NCBI GenBank assembly: GCA_033296725.1
Contig: MU857651.1
Span: 1,156 to 65,155, forward strand
Origin: Corynascus novoguineensis
Lineage: Eukaryota > Ascomycota > Sordariomycetes > Sordariales > Chaetomiaceae
Length of the DNA: 64,000 bases
Direction of reading: 5' to 3'
Below, in pieces: positions 44,407 through 56,073 of the stretch. Position numbers and translations under genes: made by a program. Under the pieces are notes generated by a model. It made no database searches. It saw only the letters and a list, made by a program, of their open reading frames with translations, and was not told the DNA's origin. Within the stretch, counting starts at the first letter, position 1, and each line of letters opens with the position of its first letter.

Positions 44407-47153
44407 GCTGTCGCCGCCGTTTGCTGGGTTTGGAGAGACAAGGTGCCGGTAAAGGGATGAGGTGATGTTATCGGGCGGCGACGGGCGGGACCCAGGGACT
44501 TCCGGGCAGAGCGTGGCTGTGTTGCAGATAGCGGAGAATTAGCACGGTTTTTCTCTGGTTGGCAATTTTCTGGGCCCATGCGAGAAAGAGCCGGGGGCTG
44601 TTTCCCTGCATGCTCAAACAACAACCAAAACGCAGCGAAAGCAACTCAACTGCATAAAACTGGTTTACAGTCGGAAATGAAAGAAAATGCAGACGACAGG
44701 CCGCACGTTACAAAATGTGACACAGGGCTAGTCAAGGAGTAGATGAACAAGGGAATACGCCAGCTCTGTCTGCAAGCGGCGGATGCAAGCGGCGTGCACA
44801 CACGATCAACCACTCGGACAGATCGTTGATCATTTGGTGACATGCCATGCCCCGACCGATGCCAGCCACCCGAAACATGGCCGCTGCGGTGTACGCTGTT
44901 GCCGTCTGTTCGGGCGAGCGCATGCGATAAACCCGAGGCCAGAACATGAGTGCCGACACGGGCCAGAACAAATAGAGTTGCGAAAGAGGGCTGGCCAACG
45001 GGGTCACGAGACTAGAATCGGACAAGACACAGCAACCAAGAGAAAAAGGAACAGATGCTCACCCAAGATATGATAATACTGCTCATTCGAAACGTCGGGT
45101 TGAGATCAGCGTCAAAAAGTTCGACGTGGATGGCCAAGATGGGTTGCTAGTTGGATTGGGGCGAGCGACCAGGAAGTGAACTCGTGGAACCTGAAACAGA
45201 GAATGATACGGATGACGCGCGGTCGGGATGATGCGTACTTCCAGGGCGCATACGAGAACAAGGCGATCAGGGTATATTTGTAGAAACAGAGCTGATCTTC
45301 AAAGAGCGAAAGCTTGACGCACTTTCGCCGGCCTTGTGGCGAGGCTGGAAAGGAAGAGATCAGAGGTGTGGCACTGGCTGGATGGCGATTATCGAAGAAC
45401 GAGGGCCGATGAAGCAATGCCAAGCCTTAAAAACGGCCAGAGAAAGGCAGAGAGGGAGACCTAGAGGTTGAGACACTGCTGGGAGACGACACTGGATGGC
45501 GGCCAGCGGGGTGCAGTCGAATCCTCAGAATACGGCCGTGACGACGTGTGAATCCAGCAGTGTCAAGCCCCAAACAGTCCCAGGAAGGCAGCCAAAAGGG
45601 AAGCAAAAGAAAACAAACGAGGTCCGAAATCCAGGGGCAAAAGGTCGAGGTCAGCAAGAAATACGGGCATCATGAATGGGGCCCTGGCCTGCAGGCGAGC
45701 GGAGTAGCACATCTACGATAACGTCTGGTGAGCCCAGCGCAGCTGCACAGATGACGACGATGGCCGGGATCGCGCTCTGATCAGTGTTCCAGTTCCGCCA
45801 CGTGTGGGTACCGCACCGAGTAGTGTAGCCAGGGGGTGGCCAAAGCGCAATCTCTGGGCCTGGGCCCCTGGAAGAGGAGCCGCAATCCTCGTCGTCGAGG
45901 TTGCCACCGAAGCGCCTAACACACGAAAGTTAAGCAGTGTAAAGGGGTTTTTACTTGGACTGAGCAGAGAATATATTTGCTAACGTAAAAAATCAGTTAC
46001 GCTTTTGCTATACAGTAACTTCAAACAACCAGCAGAATAGCTAAGACTGCGTATAGCCTTCTACTCTCTAGGTTAGGTAGCCGGTTCGGGTCGCTGTCGA
46101 CCGTGGACTGATAACAGAAAGGAGAGTGCTGATCTAAAGCCGACCCCACCGGCCAGCAAACCAGCCGTTGCTTCTCGCTCGCACGTAGTGGCACCCTGCC
46201 GGGCACTCCACCCTTCAGCTTGGTGGGGCCAAGCTAGTTATCGCGCTTTAACGCTTCTTTTAACACTGCACCGCACTGCATTTCACTGGCGAGGCGATGG
46301 GCTGTGAGAATCAGCCCATGCGTCGTGTATCGTCAGCTGTCTTTCGGAGCCCGGACTGATTGACTTGCTCCATCAGCCTCGTAGGGCTGTGGAAGATCGC
46401 TGGGGAAGATCCAAAGAGGAAGTATAAAGGCGTCTACACTAGAGTTACCGGGTATGTATGTTTGTTTGCTGCTTCTTCCTTCTGCGTACGCCCTTATACT
46501 CCTCCATCATCGTCGTCACTCATCTCATGCAGGGCCTACTCTCACGTCATGCAAAATAATGTCGCGCGGCCCAGTTTGGGGCCGTCCTCGAGGTTTCCCT
46601 CTTTGGATTATCTGTCGGAAAAACAGGCAACCCAAGGGTCGGATTCGAGCCCAAAAGCATCGGGATCTCAATACTCCCCCGGTTCAGCCAATCTGGTGGC
46701 GCAAGGCGCCCACGAGGAGGGGTGTTGACCAAAGGAGCGGGGGTTTATCCCTCACTCACCGACATTCTGCCCCTCCTTGATTGGGGAGCTAGATTAATCT
46801 CGATGCAGAACCCGGTACCGCGGATGCCTTGTCTGGTTGCCGAACGGACGTTCGCTGCACCAGTGTACTTGGTTTCTCGCAGACAGGTTGAAGTCGCAAT
46901 TCGAAGATTGAATGGCCTAAAGAGCCTCAGCTGCTGTACTGTGATCTGGGTGATATCATGGCCAGCACAAAAACATGCATACCTCTTAGATACAGTAGTA
47001 CAGAGGTAGTGGACAAAAAGGCCTGAGAGCAAAGGTACATAGTTGAGCAGATACTAAAGGTTCTCAGAGACCGCGGGCATCCCATCGTCCTCCGCTTCAT
47101 AGGTAAGGCATCGAACCAAGTTATAGTTACTACACAAGCAATGCCGCAGTCGC
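44407..47153. other. 2.7-kb region without a supported gene
   Basis: Carries the promoter of the cyclin gene and the 3' side of the TIR-like gene. Open frames near 44732-45073, 45112-45423 and 46360-46740 have no motif I recognise. A tRNA-like pair of boxes near 46620-46700 on the minus strand was rejected because the T stem does not pair. Confidence 0.4.
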
Positions 47154-49176
47154 TCAGTACCGCAGCCGTCCTAGGAGTCTGCTTTGGCGCTCTAGGAACA
47201 TAACTTTCGGCCGGTCTTGCTCGTACGTTAGCTTCTTGTCCCGCATCTTGATCGCTAGCCTGCGCGCCTTCTGGAGGGTCCATTTTCCTCCTCCGGTTGC
47301 GTTAGCCCGATCATCGCCCATCTCACCGGTGTTAGCAGCACTGTCAGCCCCGGCAGTCATGGCGGAAGGCATGTGCTCAAACCATCGATGCGCGCTCAAG
47401 TCCTCGTAGAAGGACACGTCTAGCTCGCTGATCATCATGGCCTCGACGCAGCACCAGGCCCGTTCATAGTATGCCGCATCTACCAGGCTGATGACGGCGT
47501 TGCACTGCGTCACCATCAGGGGAAGAGCTGACACGCCCGTGCCCGGGTTGTCTTGGTCGACGCAGGCAAAGTCCTAGTGAAAGTTAACGAGAGGGTGCCA
47601 CGATGTGTTTGATTTTACATTCGCACTGCAAGGTCTGGTAGGGACGTACCATCCAGATACACAGCTTGTCCTCCTCAACGTCTGGGTTCTGCTGCAGATA
47701 CAGCTCCGCGGCGTGCACCACGCGCAGGTACTGCGTGCCGCTGGGCTCGTCAGGAGTATTGAGGCTGCGGTCCTCGTTAATCCAGCGGTACGAAAAGAAA
47801 AGGAGAACGCCCAGCTCGTTCTCCTCCCCTGGCTGTTCGAGCTGGAATGATCGGACTAAGCCATCGCTGGACCGTGGCAGGCGGCCGAACCGCTTGAAGT
47901 CGGCGTATCGAATGTACTTGAGACGATCAAATAGCGCCTCCTTCTCGGGGTCCGCCGCAAGCGCTTGCGCATACGCCCTGCGCAGTTGCTTGATGCAATC
48001 TGCATTCTCGGCGTGCCCGTACAGGATTGGGCGTAGCTTGTCCTGCAGGATCTCACGGTAACCCTTGCGGAGGTATGCCTCGGTCCGCCGTGCGGCCAAG
48101 TCCGCATCGGGAAGCCGTAGCTGGCTTTTGAGGCCCTTAGATACAATGTCCTGTGACTCGGCATCGCCGCTGAAGACGGCGTGGTCGAGAGCGGTGTACC
48201 CGTCAAGATCGAGAACATCCAGGTCCGCGCCTGCCTTCACCATTTCGCGCAGATAACCGCGATGCTCCTCGGACGGCTCCTTGCACATGGCCATACACGG
48301 CGTCACGACACCTTGGCGCCAGGCGAATGTGGGCTTGGGGTTGAACTGCTCGAGCGCGAGGTCCTTCTTCCCGCGGCGAAGCAGCGCACGGCCGTAAAAG
48401 AACTGTGACACGGGCAGGATGGAGCCCTCGAGGTACGACTCCTCAGCGCGACGAACTGCCCTCTCCGCAGCCGCCTCAGCCTTGTCCATCATCTGTCTGC
48501 GGTCCGCCACCGACTCCATTATGTCCGCCAGCAGCGTGTAGCAGAGCGACAGCCTCCCGTCGGCCCGGGCCTCCCACTCTGTCGCCTCCCTCTCCCTCGC
48601 TGACGGCCCGTGGCCCCCGCGGTTCTCCTCCACTCTTTGAATCTCCTCCGCCAGCTCCTGACCCTCGACCAATCTGTCCATGCCCTCCCTGACCAAGCTT
48701 TCCGCCTCCTTCCTTCGCGCCTCTCCCCCTTGTTTGTCCCACACCCGCAAAGCCATTAAGTACCCCACGGCGCCTAGCCCGCCGAGCGCGCGACACCGCA
48801 CGCCTTCCATTTTGCCGAGCCTCTCTGCGTCGGCCGCCTGCTCCTCAAAACGTTTTCTCGCCTCTTCAAACCGGCCCAGCAGCATCAGAACCGTGCCGAC
48901 CTCGCCTGCGACGAAGACACGGGCGCGGCTGCGGCGGCCCTGCTCCGGGTCGGGCAGAGCGTCGGCGAGGCGCAGCGCCTCGGCTAGAGCGGCCAGTGCC
49001 TCTGGGTATCGCCCCGTCAAGCGGTAGGTCCAGCCGAGATCACCAAGAGAGCGGAACCGTCGGGCCGCCAGAAGGGACGACGGGTGGGCATTGTCGCACA
49101 GGGCGAGGGCGGAAGCAAAAGCCTGCGCGGCCTGCTCGAGGCGTCGGCGGGCAAGGTAGTTGCGGCCGTTGTTCAT
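47154..49176 (-). CDS. TPR-ankyrin-TIR-like protein (FSYRW/WCxxE)
   Basis: Two exons, complement(join(47154..47573, 47650..49176)), encode about 648 residues from the first in-frame ATG. Residues about 1-280 are helical TPR-like repeats (RLEQAAQAFASALALCDNAH, GRYPEALAALAEALRLADAL, GRFEEARKRFEEQAADAERL). Residues about 300-345 resemble an ankyrin pair (LREMVKAGADLDVLDLDGYTALDHAVFSGD). The C-terminal domain begins LLFFSYRW (461-465) and crosses the intron at CIWM|DFACVDQD. It then reaches AVISLVDAAYYERAWCCVEAMM, where WCCVE (549-553) matches the WCxxE catalytic-Glu motif of TIR NADases. The same frame stays open about 230 bp upstream of this ATG through an Asp repeat (49201-49230) without another ATG, so an upstream first exon is likely. 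Start therefore uncertain; TIR relationship inferred from motifs. Confidence 0.75.
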
Positions 49177-49200
49177 GAACGTCTGCCAGGCAGCGACGGC

Positions 49201-49230
49201 GTCGTCGTCGTCGTCGTCGTCGTCGTCATC
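49201..49230. repeat. (GTC)n trinucleotide repeat
   Basis: About nine GTC units ending GTCATC. In the minus-strand frame continuous with the TPR/TIR-like gene it reads as an Asp tract, which suggests it is coding even though it lies upstream of the first in-frame ATG. Confidence 0.8.
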
Positions 49231-50125
49231 GGGGTTATCTTTTTTAGTAGTACCATTTTGCCCCGCATTCGGGGGGTTGGGAAGCGGGTCTTCACGTGGG
49301 TAAGGCACGTGGAGGACATGATGAGTGATGATCGGTTGAGTTTCGGTCGTGGTGGTGGAATGGGGTTTATGTTGATTTCGGCTTGTCCATGCGTATCCAC
49401 CAGGTCATAGAACGCCTGGGCAACCCAGGGAAGGGAAACAAGCGGAGAACGGAAATTCAACCTCTTTTAGTAAAGCGCTGTCTGATTTAAACTTTCGCTG
49501 AAGGATTGAGCGATGTTTGTTCTGTGAGACTTTACGACAAAGTGGTGTGGTTTAAGGCATGGCCATTGGGGCTGTGCTTTCTGTAGGCACCTAGCGTTGA
49601 ACCCGGATCTCATGCAATGGATAGCAAGCACTCTCACATCAGCCACGCTTCCTCGTCAAGGCCGTGTTGGGCAGGAAAAGCAGAAACACGCCAAGGCGGT
49701 TATCATTTTAATTCAACCATGAATGGCACGCGAGGCGAGAAAGAAACATTGAGATAAAAATCATTTCAAGGTTCTCATAGACTCCGTCGCGCTCTATCCC
49801 CGTGGTGGGCTCCGAATTGAAACAAGATCTACCATGCAAACCATGCAAATAACAGGCAATCTTCGGTCAACCTGCAGGATGGTGCTTGACGATACCCTTG
49901 ATTTTCAGCCATCCGTCTGTTCCGAGTTGTGAGCTGCCCCCTCCAGAGACCTCTGTCAGGGAACGCCTTCTCACTTGACAAAGCATATTCAAAGTCATCC
50001 CCCCGGCAGATAGGCAGACTGCGTTGACGGAAACGGAATGATATTGTTGTACAGAGTCCAGCCGCTCTGGACCCGAACTCGTCATGCTCTTAACCCTTAA
50101 ACACCAAAAAACTCCCAGCTCGTCA
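49231..50125. other. Intergenic / probable leader of the TPR-TIR gene
   Basis: About 900 bp. The first part may contain an unrecognised first exon of the gene at 47154-49176. The rest shows no coding signal. Confidence 0.4.
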
Positions 50126-51100
50126 TCACTGATGCCGCACCGTGTAGTCCGTATCCGGCAAGTAAAGGTGCCTGTCCGCCCCCTTAGCGGTCAGGACGAC
50201 CATGCGGATGACACCGCCCGAGCTGCCGTCCCACTTGATGGCCTCCTTGAGTGCGTCCTTGACGAAATTGACGGCGTCGGCCTCCTCCATGCCCTCGCGC
50301 CAGTTGGCGTCGCAGAAACCGTAGATGTAGGTTGACCCGGACCCGCCGATGGCGTAAGGCTGCTTGTGCAGCGACCCGCCCAGCGGGATGCTGTATACTT
50401 GCCCGCCGTGTCGCTCGTCCCACCCCGCAATGATGAGGCCGGCTCTGCGAAGAAGTTCTGGTCAGCCCCGCCCACGCCCATATAAACACAACCCATGCCA
50501 CCCTTTTGGGCACTCACGTCAACCGGTCCTTGTTAGCATAGCAAATCTCTTGGAAGATAGCGGCGGCTGTTTGTGTCGTCGGCGCCTTGCCGTTTGTCAT
50601 GGCGAATAACTCAAGCTGATACTTTACAATGTCGGCAACGGCTTGTGTGTCGGCGGCAGACCCGGAGCGGCAGCACCAGATGGTGTCGTGAACTTGGGTC
50701 AGTTTGTCGGTTACGCGGTTCGCAATGTAGGCGCCTGTTGTTGTGCGCGAGTCGGCCCCGAGGATGACGCCGTCTTTGAATGTCACTGCCATGCTGCCGT
50801 TGTTGTTAGGGTGGGTTTGTCTGGGCAGGGTGGGCTGCACCGTCGACGGTCGGACTCACATGGAGGTACCTAGGCTGGGAGAGCAGTTAGCAAGGGTTGT
50901 GGAGGAAGTAAAGGATAAAGATGGGAAGGCCATAACCTACTTGACCTCGCCCTTCTTCAGCTGATCCATGTCCAAATGGATGCCATCTGCAGCGAGCAAA
51001 TAGTCAGTCGCAATCGCAGGACATCAAGGTGGAGCAGCGACCCAACGCCGGGCTGCAAGCGCATACCTTCGCTTAGCGATCCTGAGTTGCCGAATTCCAT
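50126..51100 (-). CDS. PRE3: 20S proteasome subunit beta1 (Pre3)
   Basis: Five exons, complement(join(50126..50444, 50518..50793, 50860..50874, 50941..50986, 51067..51100)), encode 229 residues; phases are consistent throughout. A short propeptide (MEFGNSGSLSEGDGIHLDMDQLKKGEVN) precedes LGTSIMAVTFKDGVILGADS, where cleavage before the Thr of G-T-S exposes the catalytic Thr1. Conserved beta1 blocks are TTTGAYIANRVTDKLTQVHD, WCCRSGSAADTQAVADIV, AGLIIAGWDERHGGQVYSIPLGG and GSGSTYIYGFCDANWREGM. It provides the caspase-like (post-acidic) activity of the proteasome core. Exon 3 is only 15 nt long and encodes LGTS plus two bases, so it contains the catalytic Thr codon. The start ATG 51100 gives an 11-codon first exon. 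Confidence 0.95.
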
Positions 51101-51819
51101 GTTGACGATCTACGGGTATCTGTACGGAGCGAGGGCAAGCCGAAACTAAAGTCGTCGTAAGTTGCGAATTGGAGGCGTTCGTCAGGGCGAGAACCACAAA
51201 GGTATGGATGGTGGGCGTTCGTTGTTGGTGAGCTTAGAGCTACAGCTCAAGGCAGCTCCGACGCGCGTGCGGCATCATTGATTGCCTGGTTGTAGCAGTC
51301 ACGTGATGTAACCCCACTATATTCTTATCGTTATCAGGGCCCCCTCAAACACGCCCATCGAGCCAAGAGACATCATAAATTCGTGCGAATTCCAATGTCG
51401 AGTACATTCCCACGGACTGAAAAAAGAAATTTGTATTCCTTAGATGGTTGGAATTCCTGAAAGCGCGTTGATGAATGCTGGATCATCCTTTAGGGGGTCA
51501 GTGGGTCGCTCAGAGCGCGGTATTCCTCTTATCACTATATGATGATCACCGTTGGGACCTAATTTCTTTTGGAAAGCCTATTCTGAACTTGCGAAAAGAG
51601 AGCTCAATCCGTACCGACCATTTCTTGCCTAATATCCTTTCGAACAACTTCACGAGGCTAACTCCTGAATATCCCCTAAACCGTCGCAGCCTATCATGAT
51701 GCTCCAGCCAGGAAATGCCAATGCCAAACAATGCCATATTGAAAGCCGTTCGAACCCGAAGCACGCCCTAACGCCTCGCAAGATCCAAGTTAACCCACCC
51801 GTTCGCTCACCCTTCGAAC
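51101..51819. other. Intergenic
   Basis: About 720 bp between the proteasome gene start and the 3' end of the Erv-like gene, both on the minus strand. A GTCACGTGAT-like E-box-containing stretch is at about 51299-51307. No gene seen. Confidence 0.4.
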
Positions 51820-52541
51820 TCAGTCACCCCTAGTCAGCCCCTCCTCTTTCTCGAGTGTGACCCCTTCCCGCCCCTTCAACTCCCCTTCCCCTTCCTTATT
51901 CTGCCCCGCCGCCGCTTCCCCCCCTTCACTTTCCGTCTCTCCCTTCTTGTTTTTCCCGTCCTCGTCGCCGCACCCGCAGTCGTAAAAGTCGCCAATTTTG
52001 TTGCAATCGAACTCGTCTTTGCCAAGCCGGTGGTTGACCTCGTTGTGGACGAAGCAGGCCCAGCCTGCCGCGGCGTTGCGACCTGACGTCTGCGGCGGGT
52101 ACTTGCGCAGTAGCTTCTGGAAGTGAGCCGCACAGTCGCCGCAGGGGTAGAGGCGCGCGAAGAGCTGGATATAAGTCCGCAGCGCGAGGCTGTCGTCGGC
52201 GCTCGGCTCCTCAGGGAAGCGCGCCATCGTCGTGTGAAAGAGCTTCCAGGCGGCGCGGCCCAGTTCGGCTCTGTGTGCATGAGGAGTCGTCAGTTTCGCT
52301 CGGGGTAAGGGAGGAATGAGAGGGTTGGAGGGGTGACTGGGGGGGAGGGAAGAAAGAATGCGTACTTTGCTGTGGCGTTCTCGAGCTTCGGCGCAATGGA
52401 GCCGCCTGTGAGAATGCGCTCGGAGAGCTCTGGCGCGGGACCGTACTCGACGCTCGACTTCCCGGTTGCCATGAAGAAGGTCAAACCAAGAAACGCCGTG
52501 AATGCGATGAGGGTCAGCGTCAGGTGCTGTCGCCTGGCCAT
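51820..52541 (-). CDS. Erv2-like FAD-dependent thiol (sulfhydryl) oxidase
   Basis: Two exons, complement(join(51820..52270, 52366..52541)), encode 208 residues. The intron (GTACGC..CACAG) joins LENATAK to AELGRAAWKLFHTTMARFPEEP. The N-terminus is a signal anchor (LTLTLIAFTAFLGLTFF), placing the enzyme in the ER lumen. ERV/ALR motifs are complete: GRAAWKLFHT, YIQLFARLYPCGDCAAHF with the redox-active CxxC, WACFVHNEVNHRLGKDEFDC with the FAD-binding HNxVN and a C-x16-C pair, and a late CGCGDEDG. The C-terminal tail is Glu/Gly/Lys-rich. It should pass oxidising equivalents to protein disulfide isomerase using O2. CGDC is a variant of the more usual CGEC/CEEC. Confidence 0.92.
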
Positions 52542-54215
52542 GGTTTAGGTCTTTTTGAACACAATTAGTTGGCGCAGAAACTGGGTCTTGTTATGTTGGG
52601 GCCAGCAAAGCGAAACTGGCGAACGGAGATGCGCCAAGAATTATTCAAGCAGAAAATACAATTGGAAAGGAATGACTGAGAAACGGGGGCCAGAATAATT
52701 TCAGAGGGGGGAAGGTTAATGTCACAAAGAGTCGGATGTTCTGGGCGGGTGGTCAGAGCGTCGACTCGGTCGGGTACCTGACGCGCATTACTGCAGGGTC
52801 CCTTATCAACATCCATGTTTTGACAGCTTGGCAACCGCGATAACCCGTGGGCACTTCGCCCGACCTCATCCTGCTCGCAGAAGCTATCCGATTCTACCTT
52901 CTGGCTAATGACAATAGGTTACAACTCTACAGATACCTACATATGGGTAAATGACATTTGAGTATTTGACACAAGCCGTTGTGCCTGCGGGAGAATGATC
53001 TCGTTCAGATCCACAGTGGCTATCAGGGAAGGATGGAACGGCCAGCTTTAAATGCCCAAGTTGAATATAAGTAGTTCGACTCTTTTGAGATGGCAGGTCA
53101 GACAATGCGGGCCGGCACTTGAGCTTTGTAGGTAGTGCAATTCACAGGAGCTGACCCCTTTCACGAATTGCTTCTTTCAGAACTGGCTTGATTCAATTGT
53201 CCACACAGATTTGCCAGTTGATCTGGCATTGCCCGTGCCTAGGTACTGAAGGATGTGGTTAGCAAGAGTGGAAACTAGACGGAAACACGTGAATAGCCAG
53301 TCCGGAAAAGACGGGGTTCTTCATGAAGACGGCCAAAAGTTGGCAGAGATGCCCAACGTCTTGGCAACTTGCTCTATCTTTTCGTGGAAGCGTTTCTTTT
53401 ATGTTTCTCCTAAGAGGTTTCCGAAGTTGAAAGCTTAACTATCTTGGAGATTTCTTGTGCTGCTTCTTTTTCTTTCTTACCTTTAGTTTGACATGGTGGT
53501 TTCAGAAAAAGTTGGATGAAAGAGTCAATGAAAAAGAGAGAGAAGGGTGAGGGGCACCAAAGCCACCTATAGGGCGACACGCGAGGAGGATAGGCCGAGG
53601 GTTATGCAAGTAAGTAATATTCGCGAAATCTACGAATCAATGCAAAGTGACTAGCTGATCATTGTTTCCTTCATTTTCTTGCTGGGATGCTTTGGCTGCA
53701 GCGGTTGCTTATACATTGATACCGGACTATGCCCCTCTCATCGTTGTCCAAATAGGCGAAAGAATCAGCGGCTAAGCGCTAGTTGTGGTAAGTAGTACGT
53801 GACTAGTTGATAAAGTATAACAAGTAGTTTGCATATATTGAGGTAGTTCTGTGGCTTGTCCGTGGCTAGATAACAACAAACCGGCATGTCAAGAGTGCAC
53901 ATGATAGGTTGGCAGGCCCTGTTCCTGCCCAAAACCGGAATCTTGGACTTACACGATGACGTCGCAATCCGCCACCGGCTGAACAGCCACACCACCATCT
54001 CAATGTCCTTGCTTGAAACTTTACATCATAACCGACTTGAGCTGGAGACAAAGCGTTCATTTTTTTCTCCAAGGCTGCCGTTGCGCCTCGGTATACATTT
54101 ATCCACCTTGGCCCAGTTTGGAGCCGAGCTGCAGTTCCGGCGCAACAGAATCTGTCGTCTGTGAATTCGATTAGCTTTCAACTTCGACTTCGAGAATATC
54201 CGAGTCAGACCAGAC
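52542..54215. other. Intergenic, no feature recognised
   Basis: About 1.7 kb between diverging genes. Open frames are short and unconvincing; no repeat, tRNA or transposon end identified. Confidence 0.45.
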
Positions 54216-54769
54216 ATGATGGGTTGGGTCAAGGACCAATACCAAAAACAATACAACATCTGGGTACCGTGGCTCGAAGACCTTTACCTCCGCTACTTTA
54301 CCCGTGATAATAAGGCGAGCTACATCGCGCGTGGTATGTGTCTGGCAAACCTGCATCAATATTTCAGCGTCCTTTGCCCCATGTACCCTCTCAACAACCC
54401 AACCATATGCGATCTCGATCACTAACGTGACCGAACCTAGAAAATCTTGACAAAACAAAAGTCACAAATATTTCGCAGGTCGACGCCCTCCAGGACTCGG
54501 CCAACGGTCTCGTCGCGGGCCAAGTTGGGCAGGATGGGCTTGGCCGCTCCGCGGGCGACCTCTTGTCGCACGAGGGCATCAACCGAATTGAGAGAAAGGG
54601 AATGAACGAGGAGGGCCAGTACCTCCCCTCATCGTCCTCGATGGTGGAGGGTGCGAGCACTGCTGGGGAGGCAGTTGCCGGGGCTGGGGTTGCCGTTGTT
54701 GGCGGGGTCATTGCAGGCGGACGGCAGGCTGCTGGGGCGGTGGGAGGGTTGTTTGGGGGAAGTAAGTAG
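54216..54769 (+). CDS. Small conserved-looking protein, unknown function
   Basis: Two exons, join(54216..54333, 54441..54769), encode 148 residues. The donor GTATGTG follows YIAR and the acceptor AACCTAG restores ENLDKTKVTNISQVDALQD. The N-terminus is aromatic (MMGWVKDQYQKQYNIWVPWLEDLYLRYF) and resembles an amphipathic peripheral-membrane helix. The middle is polar (LLSHEGINRIERKGMNEEGQYLP). The C-terminus is a Gly/Ala-rich hydrophobic helix (AGAGVAVVGGVIAGG, AAGAVGGLFGG), glycine-zipper-like. I do not recognise a named family. A good intron and matched phases support a real gene. Membrane association is inferred. Confidence 0.7.
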
Positions 54770-55661
54770 AGTAGAAGATTGAGAAATTATAAGATACCCT
54801 AGGGGCGGTAATTCAGCTGAGGAATAGTGTCTACAGCGCAGAGATAACTATGAATTAATAACTGTTCTGTATCAAGCCTTGATCTGAATAGGCTGATCGA
54901 TAAAACACCACGACTTTAACATCTGCCACATCATCCTCAGCCACACCTGGTTTTCGCTAGATCTCGACGTGCTGGAACACGGTACCATTGGCCCAAATTA
55001 TACAGACGGCAGCTTCCTCATCGGTGGTTCCGCACTGTCGTCTTAGGGACTTGCAACCTTTTTCAGTCTGTTGTGAGGCGTATATTGGGACACGACTTTG
55101 ACTACTCAGACAGGCGATTTAATTGCAAATCTACTAGCCCAGCTTTCAATTGCCCATATGTCGTGGCCCGGAGATGGAAGTGTGGAGTTGATGTGAGAAT
55201 GGTACTGCACAAACAACATGCAATCATCTCGGCGCATGACTGTCAGAACACAGCAATAGCCCTTCGTTTTCTTTTTGGGGCCCCAAACCGCTCAGGTGGA
55301 AAAGTTTGAGAACTTCAAAGATCCCTATTTGACCCAACAGAGTGTTGGGCTTCATTGCAGGATTCAGATCAATGACACTTGAATAACTCAGAATGCCTTG
55401 GTTCAAGAGGATGAATTGATGCTCTGGAAGCCATGAAGCCACTGGTCATCTCGTCCAAAACACACCGCTCTGCGAAAAGGCTGACCGCCTGCTTTTAGTG
55501 TGACTATTGAAAATGCCATTCCAGTGATTATTTAGTCTGCAGTTCTCTGCCAATTCCTCCCTTTCTCTCCAGGCTAGTTATACCTCTGAAGCGGTGGGCT
55601 GGTTGCATGCTTATGGCAGTTCTAGGTGAGGTACCTGTAATTTCCAGTTCACTTTCAACCC
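54770..55661. other. Intergenic
   Basis: About 890 bp; no feature recognised. Confidence 0.4.
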
Positions 55662-56073
55662 TCAACAAACTCTGAAGATGAGCCCCGGCTGCCTTCCAGT
55701 TTCCTCAGCTAGCTCCCTAACACTGATTATCGGACAGAGCCGCTTCGACATGCTGTCGTCAGTGCCATATTCGACCGCCCCATTCGGCTCCTGAATCAAA
55801 ACACACAATGTCTTTTGGTCCTCCATCTGATACTCGGGTATAAAGACTGGATCCTTCTTCCGCACGCACTCACCTCCCATACCCCGCATTACAGCGGTAT
55901 ATCCATGCATCGCGGTTGTCTTGTGGTTCCAAACGAACCTGTTCTGTCGGATCCTCATGATAAGGTGCAAATATTCCTATTTGTCGCTCAGGTCTCGCGC
56001 ATAGCCGCCCGGTGTGCGGTTTTCTTTGTCCTGCAACCACTAGAAGACACCTTTCAGCCTGGAGAAGCCGTTC
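55662..56073 (-). pseudogene. Broken open frame of unknown family
   Basis: From ATG 56073 one frame reads MNGFSRLKGVF, stop, WLQDKENRTPGGYARDLSDK, stop, then 100 residues without interruption (EYLHLIMRIRQNRFVWNHKT.., FIPEYQMEDQKTLCVLIQEP.., ISVRELAEETGRQPGLIFRV) to the stop at 55662. Composition and flow look like coding sequence, and both stops are TAG where CAG (Gln) or GAG could have stood. I do not recognise the protein. It could instead be a live gene using introns around the stops, but no good splice sites were found. Confidence 0.35.

Noticed and set aside
44646..45657. Several 70-100 codon frames upstream of the cyclin gene
   Set aside because: No homology signal recognised; likely promoter and leader sequence.
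46620..46730. tRNA-like A and B boxes on the minus strand (TGGCTGAACCGG and GGCTCGAATCC)
   Set aside because: The T stem has mismatches and the acceptor ends do not pair, so a tRNA cannot be supported.
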